From: Lachnospiraceae bacterium | Lineage (GTDB): Bacteria > Bacillota > Clostridia > Lachnospirales > Lachnospiraceae | Direction of reading: 5' to 3' | NCBI GenBank assembly: GCA_024693135.1 | Contig: JAILLN010000052.1 | Location: 1 to 34,226, forward strand | DNA length: 34,226 nt | Shown here: positions 15,855 through 24,176 of the stretch, one piece after another | Layout: the number at the start of each line of letters is the position of its first letter | How positions within the stretch are numbered: position 1 is the stretch's first letter | Position numbers and translations under genes: made by a program | The notes under the pieces: generated by a model | The model's input: only the letters and a program-made list of their open reading frames with translations | What the model was told of the DNA's origin: nothing | The model's database searches: none

Positions 15855-16822
15855 TCCAGAAGAAAAAAGTGATCGCTGCCGTGCTGTGCATCACCGTCCT
15901 GTGGAGCCTTTATATCATACTCCATGACAATCCGATGGCAGATCCGGTGCAGGAGAAGGTAAAAAAAGCGATCTCGGTTCTCATGCTGCTTTCTGCCTCA
16001 GGCGTATTTGTACGGTTCTATGACAGGATCGCGATCCTGCCTGCCGAGCTTTTCCAAAACCGGGAGCTGATCTGGAAGCTTTCCAAGAATGATTTCCGCT
16101 CCAAATATGCCGGATCTTATATGGGCATCGTCTGGGCCTTTGTGCAGCCGGTGGTGACGGTCCTGGTCTATTGGTTTGTATTTACCATCGGGGGAAGGGC
16201 ACCGCAGGGGGAAGGGTCCTATCCCTTCGTGCTCTGGCTCATCGTGGGGATCGTGCCCTGGTTTTTCTTTTCCGATGCTTTAGGGCAGGGAACGAGCGCC
16301 CTGCTTTCTTATCAATTTCTCGTAAAAAAAGTGGTTTTTAAGATCAGCATCCTGCCGATCATTAAGATCATTTCTGCTTTTTTCATCCACGTATTTCTCG
16401 TGGCCATCACCATGCTCCTGCTGATCCTCAACGGATATTATCCAAGCCTCTACTGGATCCAGGTCATTTATTTTTCCGGCTGCGCCTTCCTTCTTGTCCT
16501 GGGCATGAGCTATGTCACCTGCTCCGTAGTGGTCTTTTTCCGGGATCTGGGGCAGATCATCAGCATCGCCCTTCAGGTGGGGGTATGGATCACTCCCATC
16601 ATGTGGAAGCTGGATTCCCTCTCCAGGCCCATGCAGATCTTATTCAAGTTGAATCCGGTCTATTACCTGGTAGACGGCTACCGCATGGCCCTGCTGGATC
16701 ATATGTGGTTCTGGCAGCATTTTTATTCGACGGCATATTTCTGGATTTTCACCGTGGTGATGTTTTTGTTCGGGGCACTGGTATTTAAGCGCCTGAAGAT
16801 TCATTTTGCGGATATTCTGTAG
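15851..16822 (+). CDS. wzm: Polysaccharide ABC exporter permease (Wzm/TagG type)
   Basis: This is a 323-residue ABC-2-type permease. The core begins near residue 70: LIWKLSKNDFRSKYAGSYMG, then the first membrane segment GIVWAFVQPVVTVLVYWFVF. Later come VPWFFFSDALGQG and a final segment near LFGALVFKRLK. The sequence has about six core membrane helices and pairs with the ATPase 20 bp downstream. Together they would move an undecaprenyl-linked polysaccharide across the cytoplasmic membrane. The N-terminus is unusual: residues 1-60 carry two extra hydrophobic stretches (about 6-24 and 40-56) before the usual family start. The ATG overlaps the rmlC stop, so the long form is likely translated, but a later start cannot be excluded. 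Confidence 0.9.
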   Translation: MIQKKKVIAAVLCITVLWSLYIILHDNPMADPVQEKVKKAISVLMLLSASGVFVRFYDRIAILPAELFQNRELIWKLSKNDFRSKYAGSYMGIVWAFVQPVVTVLVYWFVFTIGGRAPQGEGSYPFVLWLIVGIVPWFFFSDALGQGTSALLSYQFLVKKVVFKISILPIIKIISAFFIHVFLVAITMLLLILNGYYPSLYWIQVIYFSGCAFLLVLGMSYVTCSVVVFFRDLGQIISIALQVGVWITPIMWKLDSLSRPMQILFKLNPVYYLVDGYRMALLDHMWFWQHFYSTAYFWIFTVVMFLFGALVFKRLKIHFADIL

Positions 16823-16842
16823 GAGAAGCCATCTTAAGGATT

Positions 16843-18126
16843 ATGGAAGAAGTTATACGGATCGAGCATCTGGATAAAATGTATAAGCTTTATGACAGGC
16901 AAAGGGACAGGCTGAAGGAGGCATTGGGCCTGTCGAGGAGGAAGCTTTACCATGAGCATTATGCCTTAAAGGACGTAAGCCTTTCGGTGAAGGAAGGCGA
17001 GACGGTGGGGATCATCGGCACAAACGGTTCCGGAAAATCCACCATACTGAAGATCATTACCGGAGTCCTTACCCCTACGGCAGGCACGGTCTCCATCAAG
17101 GGCAGGCTGTCGGCCCTGCTGGAGCTGGGGGCTGGCTTCAATATGGAGTTTACCGGCCTGGAAAACGTATACCTGAATGGGACAATGAGCGGGTTTTCCA
17201 ATGCGGAGATCGACGCAAAGCTTCAGGATATCATTGATTTTGCGGATATCGGGGATTTCATCCATCAGAAGGTAAAGACCTACTCCAGCGGTATGTTTGT
17301 GAGGCTGGCTTTTGCCGTGGCCATAAATATCGACCCGGAGATCCTGATCGTGGACGAGGCCCTTTCTGTGGGAGATGTTTTCTTCCAGAATAAGTGCTAC
17401 CATAAGTTCGAGGAATTCAAGTCCCAGGGCAGGACCATCCTTTTTGTGAGCCATGACCTCTCCAGCATCAGCAAATACTGCGACCGGGTAGTGCTTCTGG
17501 ATAAAGGCAGGAAGCTGGCGGAGGGCAGGCCGAAGGAGATCATCGACATGTACAAGAAGGTCCTCGTGCATCAGATGGATTCGGATATGGCCGGAAGCGA
17601 AAGCCCTGAGCAGGCAGAGAGTAAGAAGGGAAAGACCTGGAAATCCCGCCTCACCCTGAATCCGGCTAACGATACCTATGGCAGCGGCATAGCCCAGATC
17701 ACGGATTTCTGCCTGGTGGACAATAGCGGCAATATCACGAATACCGTGATCAAGGGCGACAGCTTTTCGGTGAAGGTGAAGGCGGAATTTAAGGATCATG
17801 TGTCGGAGCCGATCCTGGCCGTATCCTTCAAGAACCGGATGGGAGTAGAGATCACCGGAACCAATACCATGTTTGAAAAGATCAGCACCGGGGAATATGA
17901 ATCGGGAGACGTGCTGATCGCGACCTTTACCCAGGACATGAATCTCCAGGGAGGAGAGTATCTGATATCCTTGGGCTGCGTGGGCTACCGGGAGGGTGAG
18001 TTTACCGTATATCACAGGTTGTATGACATTTTTAACGTACAGGTGATCTCCTCAAAGGATACCACCGGGTACTATGACATGGATTCGGATGTAAGCATTG
18101 AGGTGCGTAAAAAGGAGCAGTCTTAA
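16843..18126 (+). CDS. wzt: Polysaccharide ABC exporter ATPase with carbohydrate-binding tail (Wzt type)
   Basis: This is a 427-residue protein. Residues 1-245 are an ABC ATPase: Walker A GTNGSGKST (59-67), signature YSSGM (147-151), Walker B ILIVDEA (167-173) and switch His204. The TYSSGMFVRLAFAVA segment is typical of O-antigen and teichoic acid exporters. Residues ~268-425 form a beta-sandwich starting YGSGIAQITDFCLVDNSG, matching the Wzt C-terminal domain that in E. coli O9a binds the capped end of the glycan. Its presence predicts that export depends on a specific chain-end structure. The candidate capping gene follows 2 bp later. The ribosome binding site is weak and close (AAGGA, 2 bases from ATG), consistent with coupling to the permease. 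Confidence 0.93.
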   Translation: MEEVIRIEHLDKMYKLYDRQRDRLKEALGLSRRKLYHEHYALKDVSLSVKEGETVGIIGTNGSGKSTILKIITGVLTPTAGTVSIKGRLSALLELGAGFNMEFTGLENVYLNGTMSGFSNAEIDAKLQDIIDFADIGDFIHQKVKTYSSGMFVRLAFAVAINIDPEILIVDEALSVGDVFFQNKCYHKFEEFKSQGRTILFVSHDLSSISKYCDRVVLLDKGRKLAEGRPKEIIDMYKKVLVHQMDSDMAGSESPEQAESKKGKTWKSRLTLNPANDTYGSGIAQITDFCLVDNSGNITNTVIKGDSFSVKVKAEFKDHVSEPILAVSFKNRMGVEITGTNTMFEKISTGEYESGDVLIATFTQDMNLQGGEYLISLGCVGYREGEFTVYHRLYDIFNVQVISSKDTTGYYDMDSDVSIEVRKKEQS

Positions 18127-18128
18127 GG

Positions 18129-20348
18129 ATGGAGCAGAACGGGGATAAAATAGAACGGGTGGGGAAGGTGGTCTTAGACCTTACGGATTATACCGGAGAC
18201 GACCTGTATTCGGAGGGGAGCACGGAGGATGAGCTCCTGGAAGCCGTAAGGAGCCATGAAGCCAAGGAATATAACCGGCTCATCGCAGACGTAAGGAAGT
18301 GGGGATTCCTATATCATCTGTCGGATTTCCGTGGGAATATCGTGGATTTTCTGCCCATCGAAAAGACGGATACGGTGCTGGAGGTGGGCGCCGGCTGCGG
18401 TGCCGTGACGGGCACCCTTGCTGAAAAGGCCGGAAGGGTGATCTGCATCGACCTTTCCCATAAAAGGAGCCTTATCAATGCGGAGAGGAACCGGGAACGG
18501 GACAATGTGGAGATCCGCGTGGGCAATTTTCAGGATGTCGAGAAGGGGCTGGAAGAAAAATTTGATTATATCACCCTGATCGGAGCCTTTGAATATGCCG
18601 GCAGCTATATCGAGGCGCCGGATCCCTATGGCGAATTTCTCCGCATCCTTGCAAAGCACTTAAAGGACGGGGGCAGCCTGGTGATCGCCATCGAGAATAA
18701 ATACGGGCTGAAATATTTCGCCGGCTGCCGGGAGGATCATACCGGGAAATTTTATGACGGGATCGAGGGCTATCCGGACCAGCATGCAGTCAGGACCTTT
18801 TCTGCAAAGGGCTTAAGGAGGCTTGCAGAGGCGGCGTCGCTTACGCCCTGCTTTTATTATCCTTATCCGGACTATAAGCTTCCCGTCACAGTTTATTCCG
18901 ACGAGCGGCTGCCCTCCCTTGGGGAATTGAACGATAATGTGTGCAATTTTGATACGGACCGTTTTGTGGCTTTTCATGAGGGAGCTGCCTTTGACGAGCT
19001 GATCCGGGAGGGAAGCTTCCCGGATTTCTCCAATTCCTTTCTTGTCGTGCTGAAAAAGGATGATCACCGGAAAGGGGGGTTCGACCAGAGAAGGACGGTC
19101 TATTCGAAGCATTCCATAGAGAGGGATGCCCGGTTTCAGGTCCGCACGGATCTGGAGATCTCCGAGCAGGGGGAGAGGGTCATCGTAAAGCACCCCTTTT
19201 CCCGGGCGGCACTCCCCCATCTGGAAAATATGGCAAGGGCGGGGGCGAAGCTGGCTTCTCTGTTTTCCGGGACGAAATTCCTGGTCAACCGGGTGAAGAG
19301 GATCAATGACGGCGAGGGAGCCTTAAGGCGGCTGGAGTTTGAATTCCTGGAGGGGCCGACCCTGATGGATGAGCTGCTCACCTGCCAGGCGGAAAACCGG
19401 ACGGACGATGCGCTGATGGTGCTGAAAAGCTTCTGCGATACCCTCCGCGCTCTCCGTGACCTGATCCCCTTTGAGCGGACGCCGCGCTTCACGGAGATCT
19501 TCGGAGAGATCACGGTGCCGGAGGGCTCCTATTGCATGCCCGTTACCAATGCGGATCTGATCTTCAGCAACCTGATCTCCAATGGCGGATGGAATATGAT
19601 CGATTATGAATGGACCTTTGACTTTCCCATTCCTCTGGACTTTGTGATCTACCGGGCCGTATTTTACCTGGTGCAGGAACTGCCGGAGGGCTGCTTTGCC
19701 GGAGTGGATCTTTTCGGGGCGGCTGGGCTTACGGCCGGGGAATGCGAGATCTACCGGCTCATGGAGCACAGCTTCCAGTGCTATATCAAGGGAGAAAGGT
19801 TTACGCTGCCGGAGCTTTATTCCATCATGGGCAGGGACAGCTTTACCCTGGGTGCTGCCAGCAGGCAGGCATCCCTTCTTTTCCGCCCGGCTCACGTGAA
19901 GCTGTATTATGACAGGGGATCGGGCTTCAGCGAATGGGATTCCTATGGCGTGGATGCCGGCTTGGACGACGATGGGACCATCCGTCTGAAGGTTTTGCTT
20001 CCGGAGGATGTGAAGGCCCTGAGGCTGGACCCGGTAGAGAGCCGCTGCATGGTGAAGGTCCGGAGGCTTGCCGCGGGGGGACGGGCGCTTGAAGCGGAAG
20101 CTAATGGGGAGGTATGCGGGAAAAATACCGTGCTCTTTGACACGGAGGATCCGCAGATCCTGATCCCTGAGGTGGAGCCCGGAACTTTGTTTGAAGTGGA
20201 ATATAAGATCTGCATGATCGACCGGGAGCTTTTTTCGGATCTGGCCGGAAGGCTTGCACAGGCACAAAAGGAACCGGAGCGGATCCGGCTCTTTGCCGAC
20301 CGCAGGCGGGAGACAAAGTCAGAATGGAGGAGGATCCAGCCCGGATGA
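18129..20348 (+). CDS. SAM methyltransferase fused to kinase-like domain (possible glycan-capping enzyme)
   Basis: This is a 739-residue cytoplasmic protein. Residues ~55-260 are a class I methyltransferase: motif I TVLEVGAGCGAVTG (82-95), acidic Asp108 in ICIDLS and a motif IV-like DYITLIGAFEY. Residues ~325-525 resemble an aminoglycoside-phosphotransferase/kinase fold: VIVK with Lys354, NADLIFSNLI (474-483; Asp476 and Asn481 in the catalytic-loop positions) and MIDYEW with Asp492 as the metal-binding Asp. The usual catalytic-loop His is Asn474. Residues ~585-700 look beta-rich and unassigned. In E. coli O9a, WbdD has the same methyltransferase-then-kinase order, caps the O-chain and is read by the Wzt tail domain. 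The placement right after a Wzt with that tail suggests an analogous role. The kinase call is from motif spacing only. AAGGAG lies about 10 bases before the ATG. Confidence 0.7.
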   Translation: MEQNGDKIERVGKVVLDLTDYTGDDLYSEGSTEDELLEAVRSHEAKEYNRLIADVRKWGFLYHLSDFRGNIVDFLPIEKTDTVLEVGAGCGAVTGTLAEKAGRVICIDLSHKRSLINAERNRERDNVEIRVGNFQDVEKGLEEKFDYITLIGAFEYAGSYIEAPDPYGEFLRILAKHLKDGGSLVIAIENKYGLKYFAGCREDHTGKFYDGIEGYPDQHAVRTFSAKGLRRLAEAASLTPCFYYPYPDYKLPVTVYSDERLPSLGELNDNVCNFDTDRFVAFHEGAAFDELIREGSFPDFSNSFLVVLKKDDHRKGGFDQRRTVYSKHSIERDARFQVRTDLEISEQGERVIVKHPFSRAALPHLENMARAGAKLASLFSGTKFLVNRVKRINDGEGALRRLEFEFLEGPTLMDELLTCQAENRTDDALMVLKSFCDTLRALRDLIPFERTPRFTEIFGEITVPEGSYCMPVTNADLIFSNLISNGGWNMIDYEWTFDFPIPLDFVIYRAVFYLVQELPEGCFAGVDLFGAAGLTAGECEIYRLMEHSFQCYIKGERFTLPELYSIMGRDSFTLGAASRQASLLFRPAHVKLYYDRGSGFSEWDSYGVDAGLDDDGTIRLKVLLPEDVKALRLDPVESRCMVKVRRLAAGGRALEAEANGEVCGKNTVLFDTEDPQILIPEVEPGTLFEVEYKICMIDRELFSDLAGRLAQAQKEPERIRLFADRRRETKSEWRRIQPG

Positions 20349-22093
20349 GATGCCATTTCAGGGAGGAAATCAAAAGGGCGGAGGATCCCTATGCGGCCTG
20401 GATCGAGCAGAATGAAGGATGGAGGGGGACAGAGGCCACCGGCAGGCAGCGGGAAGCCTTTGCCCAAAGGTATCATCTGATCCTTCCGGAGGACGCCGTG
20501 AATGACCCGGACCTGATCTCCCAGTTTGCCCTGGCCGCTTCCCGCGGGGATTATGACCTGATCTACTGTGATGAGGACGTGATCAGGGATGCGGGAAGGG
20601 AGCAGCCCTACTTTAAGCCGGATTATTCCCCGGATACGCTGCAGTCCTATGATTATATCGGCGAGCTCAGGGCCATAAGCCGGGAGTTTGAGGAGCGGAT
20701 GAAAAAGGGGGACAACGTCCTGCCACCGGAAAAGGTATTCCATATTCCGAAGGTGCTCTATCACCGGCTGAAGGAAAGGGATAAGCCTCCGGTGGAGGAG
20801 AGGGAGCCGGAGCAGGAGTTTGACAGGAGGCTTTCCATTGTGGTGCTCTCAAAGGATCATCCGGCCATGCTGAAAGCCTGTGTGGATTCCCTGGTGGCCT
20901 CCGGCCTTCCGGAAAAGACGGAGATGGTTCTGGTCGACAATGGGAGCACGGCGGAAAACCGGCTCCGATACGAGTCTTTTTCCCGGCAGTACGGGATCCG
21001 TTACTATTATGAGCCTTCAGAGTTCAACTATTCGGCTCTTTGCAATTTCGGAGCCGGGCAGTCCGGGGGAGAATACCTGCTTTTCCTGAATGACGACATC
21101 GTGGTGCCGAAGGAGTCGGCGGGCTTTCTGCACCGGATGTGCCGTGCCGCGCAAAAGCCCTATGCAGGCGCAGTGGGCATCAAGCTGAGGTATCCGGAAT
21201 CCGACCGGATCCAGCATTGCGGCATCACCATGCTCCGGACGGGGCCATCCCACAAGCTGTGCGGATATGACGACCGGGTCATCTATGAGCATGGGGTGAA
21301 TTGGCTTGACCGAAACGTGGCGGCGGTGACCGGCGCCTGCCTTCTGATCCGCAGGGAGCGGTTTCTGGAAGCGGGAGGCTTTGATGAGAGCCTGCCTGTA
21401 GCCTATAATGACGTGGATCTCTGCCTCTGCCTTTTGGAAAAGGGCTATTTCAATATCTCCATGAACAGCTTATATTTATATCATTACGAATCGGCTACCC
21501 GAAGGGATGACCGAAGCGACCTGCCCTCCTACGAAAGACTGAAGAATGACCGGGTGTATTTCGAGGCGAAGCATGGGGAATTTTTGGAAAAGGGAGACCC
21601 GTATTACAGCTCCTGCCTGACAAAGACCGGCCTGGATTACCGCCCGGATATAAACTGGGACTGGGAAGAAAGCGGGGTAAGGCAGGCACCGTTGAAGACG
21701 GTGAAAGAGAAGAAGCCTGCAGGGAAGATCTTTTCCCATATGGACCGGGTGGAGTATAAGCTGAGCGACGCCTATGGAAATGAGGATTTTGTGGAGGCCT
21801 GGGGCTGGATCTTCAAGAGGGGGCAGAATCTGAAGAAGGTAAGGCCCGGCGTCCTGATCTCCATGGAGGACAAGAAGGCAGTATTTGAGGGAGAGAGGGT
21901 TTACCGGAAGGATGTGGCGGAGAATTTCAAGAAGGATCCGGATGCCTGCTTTTCCGGGTTCATCGTCCGGATCGCCCACAGCTGCCTTAAGGATATGGGC
22001 TTTCTGGGAGAGGTTTCGGTAAGGCCGGTGATGATCGGAAAAAATCAAGCCATTGATAAGGGTGAGGAAGCATGCCAGATCAGGATCAACTGA
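20345..22093 (+). CDS. GT2 glycosyltransferase with degenerate first domain
   Basis: This is a 582-residue protein from the ATG at 20345, which forms an ATGA overlap with the previous stop and has GGAGGAGG upstream; an ATG at 20324 would add 7 residues. Residues ~43-143 are the remains of a first GT2 domain: YDLIYCDED and HFKPD-like YFKPDYSP are visible, but the nucleotide-binding N-terminal half is missing, and so is the QDHD base motif. Residues ~161-425 are a full GT2 domain: LSIVVLSKDHP, VLVDNGST, YLLFLNDDIVVP (metal site), AVTGACLLIRR and YNDVDLCLCL. Residues ~460-582 form an unassigned beta-rich tail. It would transfer a sugar, possibly rhamnose as in RgpF/WbbL relatives, from a nucleotide donor to the growing chain. 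It overlaps the next gene by 22 bp. Confidence 0.85.
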   Translation: MRCHFREEIKRAEDPYAAWIEQNEGWRGTEATGRQREAFAQRYHLILPEDAVNDPDLISQFALAASRGDYDLIYCDEDVIRDAGREQPYFKPDYSPDTLQSYDYIGELRAISREFEERMKKGDNVLPPEKVFHIPKVLYHRLKERDKPPVEEREPEQEFDRRLSIVVLSKDHPAMLKACVDSLVASGLPEKTEMVLVDNGSTAENRLRYESFSRQYGIRYYYEPSEFNYSALCNFGAGQSGGEYLLFLNDDIVVPKESAGFLHRMCRAAQKPYAGAVGIKLRYPESDRIQHCGITMLRTGPSHKLCGYDDRVIYEHGVNWLDRNVAAVTGACLLIRRERFLEAGGFDESLPVAYNDVDLCLCLLEKGYFNISMNSLYLYHYESATRRDDRSDLPSYERLKNDRVYFEAKHGEFLEKGDPYYSSCLTKTGLDYRPDINWDWEESGVRQAPLKTVKEKKPAGKIFSHMDRVEYKLSDAYGNEDFVEAWGWIFKRGQNLKKVRPGVLISMEDKKAVFEGERVYRKDVAENFKKDPDACFSGFIVRIAHSCLKDMGFLGEVSVRPVMIGKNQAIDKGEEACQIRIN

Positions 22094-24099
22094 CAAAATA
22101 TTACAGGGAGCTGTATGAAAAAGAGGCCGCCAAAAATGAGAAGCTGGTGCGTGACCTCACGGAGCTGGAAGCGGAGTATGCCGAGCTGAAGCGGAAGACG
22201 GATCTGCTGAAAAACAGCATGATCTATAAGATGATCATGCCCTTCCGCATAGCCTGGTCCCATTTCAAGAATGCCCTGATCCGGCTAAAACGGCTGGGAA
22301 GCCTTAAGGAAGTCATCCGGAAGCTGAAATCCAAGAGGATCGAGCGGTCGGCCTACCGCTACCATGGCACCGCAAGCTTTCCAGATCCGGAGGAGAAAGA
22401 GAAGGCCCTTAGCAGAAGGTTTAAAAAGGATCATGTTTTTTCCATCCTGGTGCCGCTATACAATACTCCGGAAAAGTTCCTCAGGGAATTCATCGAGTCG
22501 GTGACAGGCCAGGCATACGGCGGCTGGGAGCTCTGCGTGGCAGACGGCTCCGATGAAGAGCATGCCTATGTGGGATCTGTGGTGGAGGAGTACAGAAAGA
22601 AGGACGGGAGGGGCAGGATCCGCTACCGGAAGCTGGAAAGGAACGGGGGCATCTCGGAAAATACCAATGCCTGCTTTGAGGATGCGGGAGGTGATTTCTA
22701 CGCCCTGATGGATCATGACGATCTGCTGCATCCCATGGCTTTGTATGAATTTATGCAGGCACTGGAAGAAAAGGATGCCTGGTTTTTGTATTCGGACGAG
22801 GCAACCTTTTCGGGGGAATCCGTGGACCATATGATCACGATGCATTTCAAGCCGGATTTTGCCATTGACAATCTGAGAGCCAATAATTATATCTGCCATT
22901 TCAGCGCCTTCCGCAGGGAGCTGATCGAAACGGTGGGAAAATTCCGGAAGGAATACGACGGCTCCCAGGATCATGACCTGATCCTGCGCCTTACGGCAGA
23001 GGCGAAAAAGCATGGGGACGGAGTGGTGCATGTGCCGAAGATCCTGTATTATTGGCGGTCGCATGCAGGCTCTACCGCATCGGACATCAATGCCAAGACC
23101 TATGCCATCGATGCGGCAAAGAGAGCGGTGGCTTCCCATCTGGAAAGCTGCGGCTATGAGGGCTTTGAGATCGAGAGCACTCGGGCTTTTGCCACGATAT
23201 TCCGGATCCGCTATAAGCTTAAGGAGAAGCCGCTCATCTCCATCATCATCCCCAATAAGGATCATGCCGGGGATCTGAAGCGGTGCATTAATTCCATCCT
23301 GATGAAGTCCAGCTATGAAAACTATGAGATCCTGGTGGTGGAAAATCACAGCACGGAGATAGAGACCGAGGAATACTACCGGGAGCTTTCCCAGGTGCCC
23401 TGCGTCAGGATCCTTAGGCCGGCTGTCGGGGAAGGCTTTAATTTCTCCCGTCTCATCAATGCGGGAGGGGCAGAGGCGAAGGGGGAATATCTCCTGCTCC
23501 TGAATAATGATACGGAGGTGATCTCCAGGGACTGGATGGAGGAGCTTTTGATGTATGCCCAGAGGGAGGATGTGGGAGCTGTGGGCTGCAAGCTGTACTA
23601 TGGGGATTATACCATCCAGCATGCGGGGATCGTGCTGGGGCTGGGCGCCCATCGGACGGCCGGCCACACCCACTACAGGCTTTCCAAGGAAAATCTGGGA
23701 TATATGGGAAGGCTTTGCTATGCACAGGATGTGAGTGCCGTTACCGGCGCCTGCCTCATGGTATCGAAGAGGAGCTTCGAGGAGGCGGGAGGCTTTGACG
23801 AGAGATTTGCCGTGGCCCTGAATGATGTGGATTTCTGCCTCCGGCTCAGGAAGCTGGGGCTGCTCAATATCTTCACTCCCTTTGCGGAGCTTTTCCATGA
23901 TGAGTCTGTATCAAGGGGAAGCGACGGAAGGGAGGATTCCCAGGAGAACGCAAAGCGGTATGATGAGGAGGCGGAGCTTTTCCGTGAGATATGGAAGGCG
24001 GAGCTGGAAAAGGGGGATCCCTACTATAACCCGAATTTCTCCCTGGATCACAGCAACTATACCCTGAAGGTCAATCCTACACCGATGGTGGCCGGTTAA
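22072..24099 (+). CDS. Bifunctional tandem GT2 glycosyltransferase
   Basis: This is a 675-residue protein. Residues 1-48 are charged and heptad-like, probably a coiled coil. GT2 domain 1 spans ~121-345: SILVPLYNTPEKFL, LMDHDDLLHP (214-217 metal site), LYSDEAT and QDHD (299-302, likely base). GT2 domain 2 spans ~388-650: ISIIIPNKDHAGDLKRC, LLLLNNDTEV, GAVGCKLYYGDYTIQHAGIV, AVTGACLMV and NDVDFCLRL. Both domains keep their metal and base motifs, so the enzyme may add two successive sugars, as rhamnan polymerases do. It is the complete form of the architecture that is reduced in the proteins at 20345 and 28562. GAGG lies just before the ATG, and it overlaps the upstream gene by 22 bp. No transmembrane segment is evident. 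Confidence 0.92.
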   Translation: MPDQDQLTKYYRELYEKEAAKNEKLVRDLTELEAEYAELKRKTDLLKNSMIYKMIMPFRIAWSHFKNALIRLKRLGSLKEVIRKLKSKRIERSAYRYHGTASFPDPEEKEKALSRRFKKDHVFSILVPLYNTPEKFLREFIESVTGQAYGGWELCVADGSDEEHAYVGSVVEEYRKKDGRGRIRYRKLERNGGISENTNACFEDAGGDFYALMDHDDLLHPMALYEFMQALEEKDAWFLYSDEATFSGESVDHMITMHFKPDFAIDNLRANNYICHFSAFRRELIETVGKFRKEYDGSQDHDLILRLTAEAKKHGDGVVHVPKILYYWRSHAGSTASDINAKTYAIDAAKRAVASHLESCGYEGFEIESTRAFATIFRIRYKLKEKPLISIIIPNKDHAGDLKRCINSILMKSSYENYEILVVENHSTEIETEEYYRELSQVPCVRILRPAVGEGFNFSRLINAGGAEAKGEYLLLLNNDTEVISRDWMEELLMYAQREDVGAVGCKLYYGDYTIQHAGIVLGLGAHRTAGHTHYRLSKENLGYMGRLCYAQDVSAVTGACLMVSKRSFEEAGGFDERFAVALNDVDFCLRLRKLGLLNIFTPFAELFHDESVSRGSDGREDSQENAKRYDEEAELFREIWKAELEKGDPYYNPNFSLDHSNYTLKVNPTPMVAG

Positions 24100-24176
24100 A
24101 CTGTACGGATATCTGTTTTTGTGGTACACTTATTGTTTGGATAGTCTATCAATTCGCATAAAGGAGGAGATCAGGA

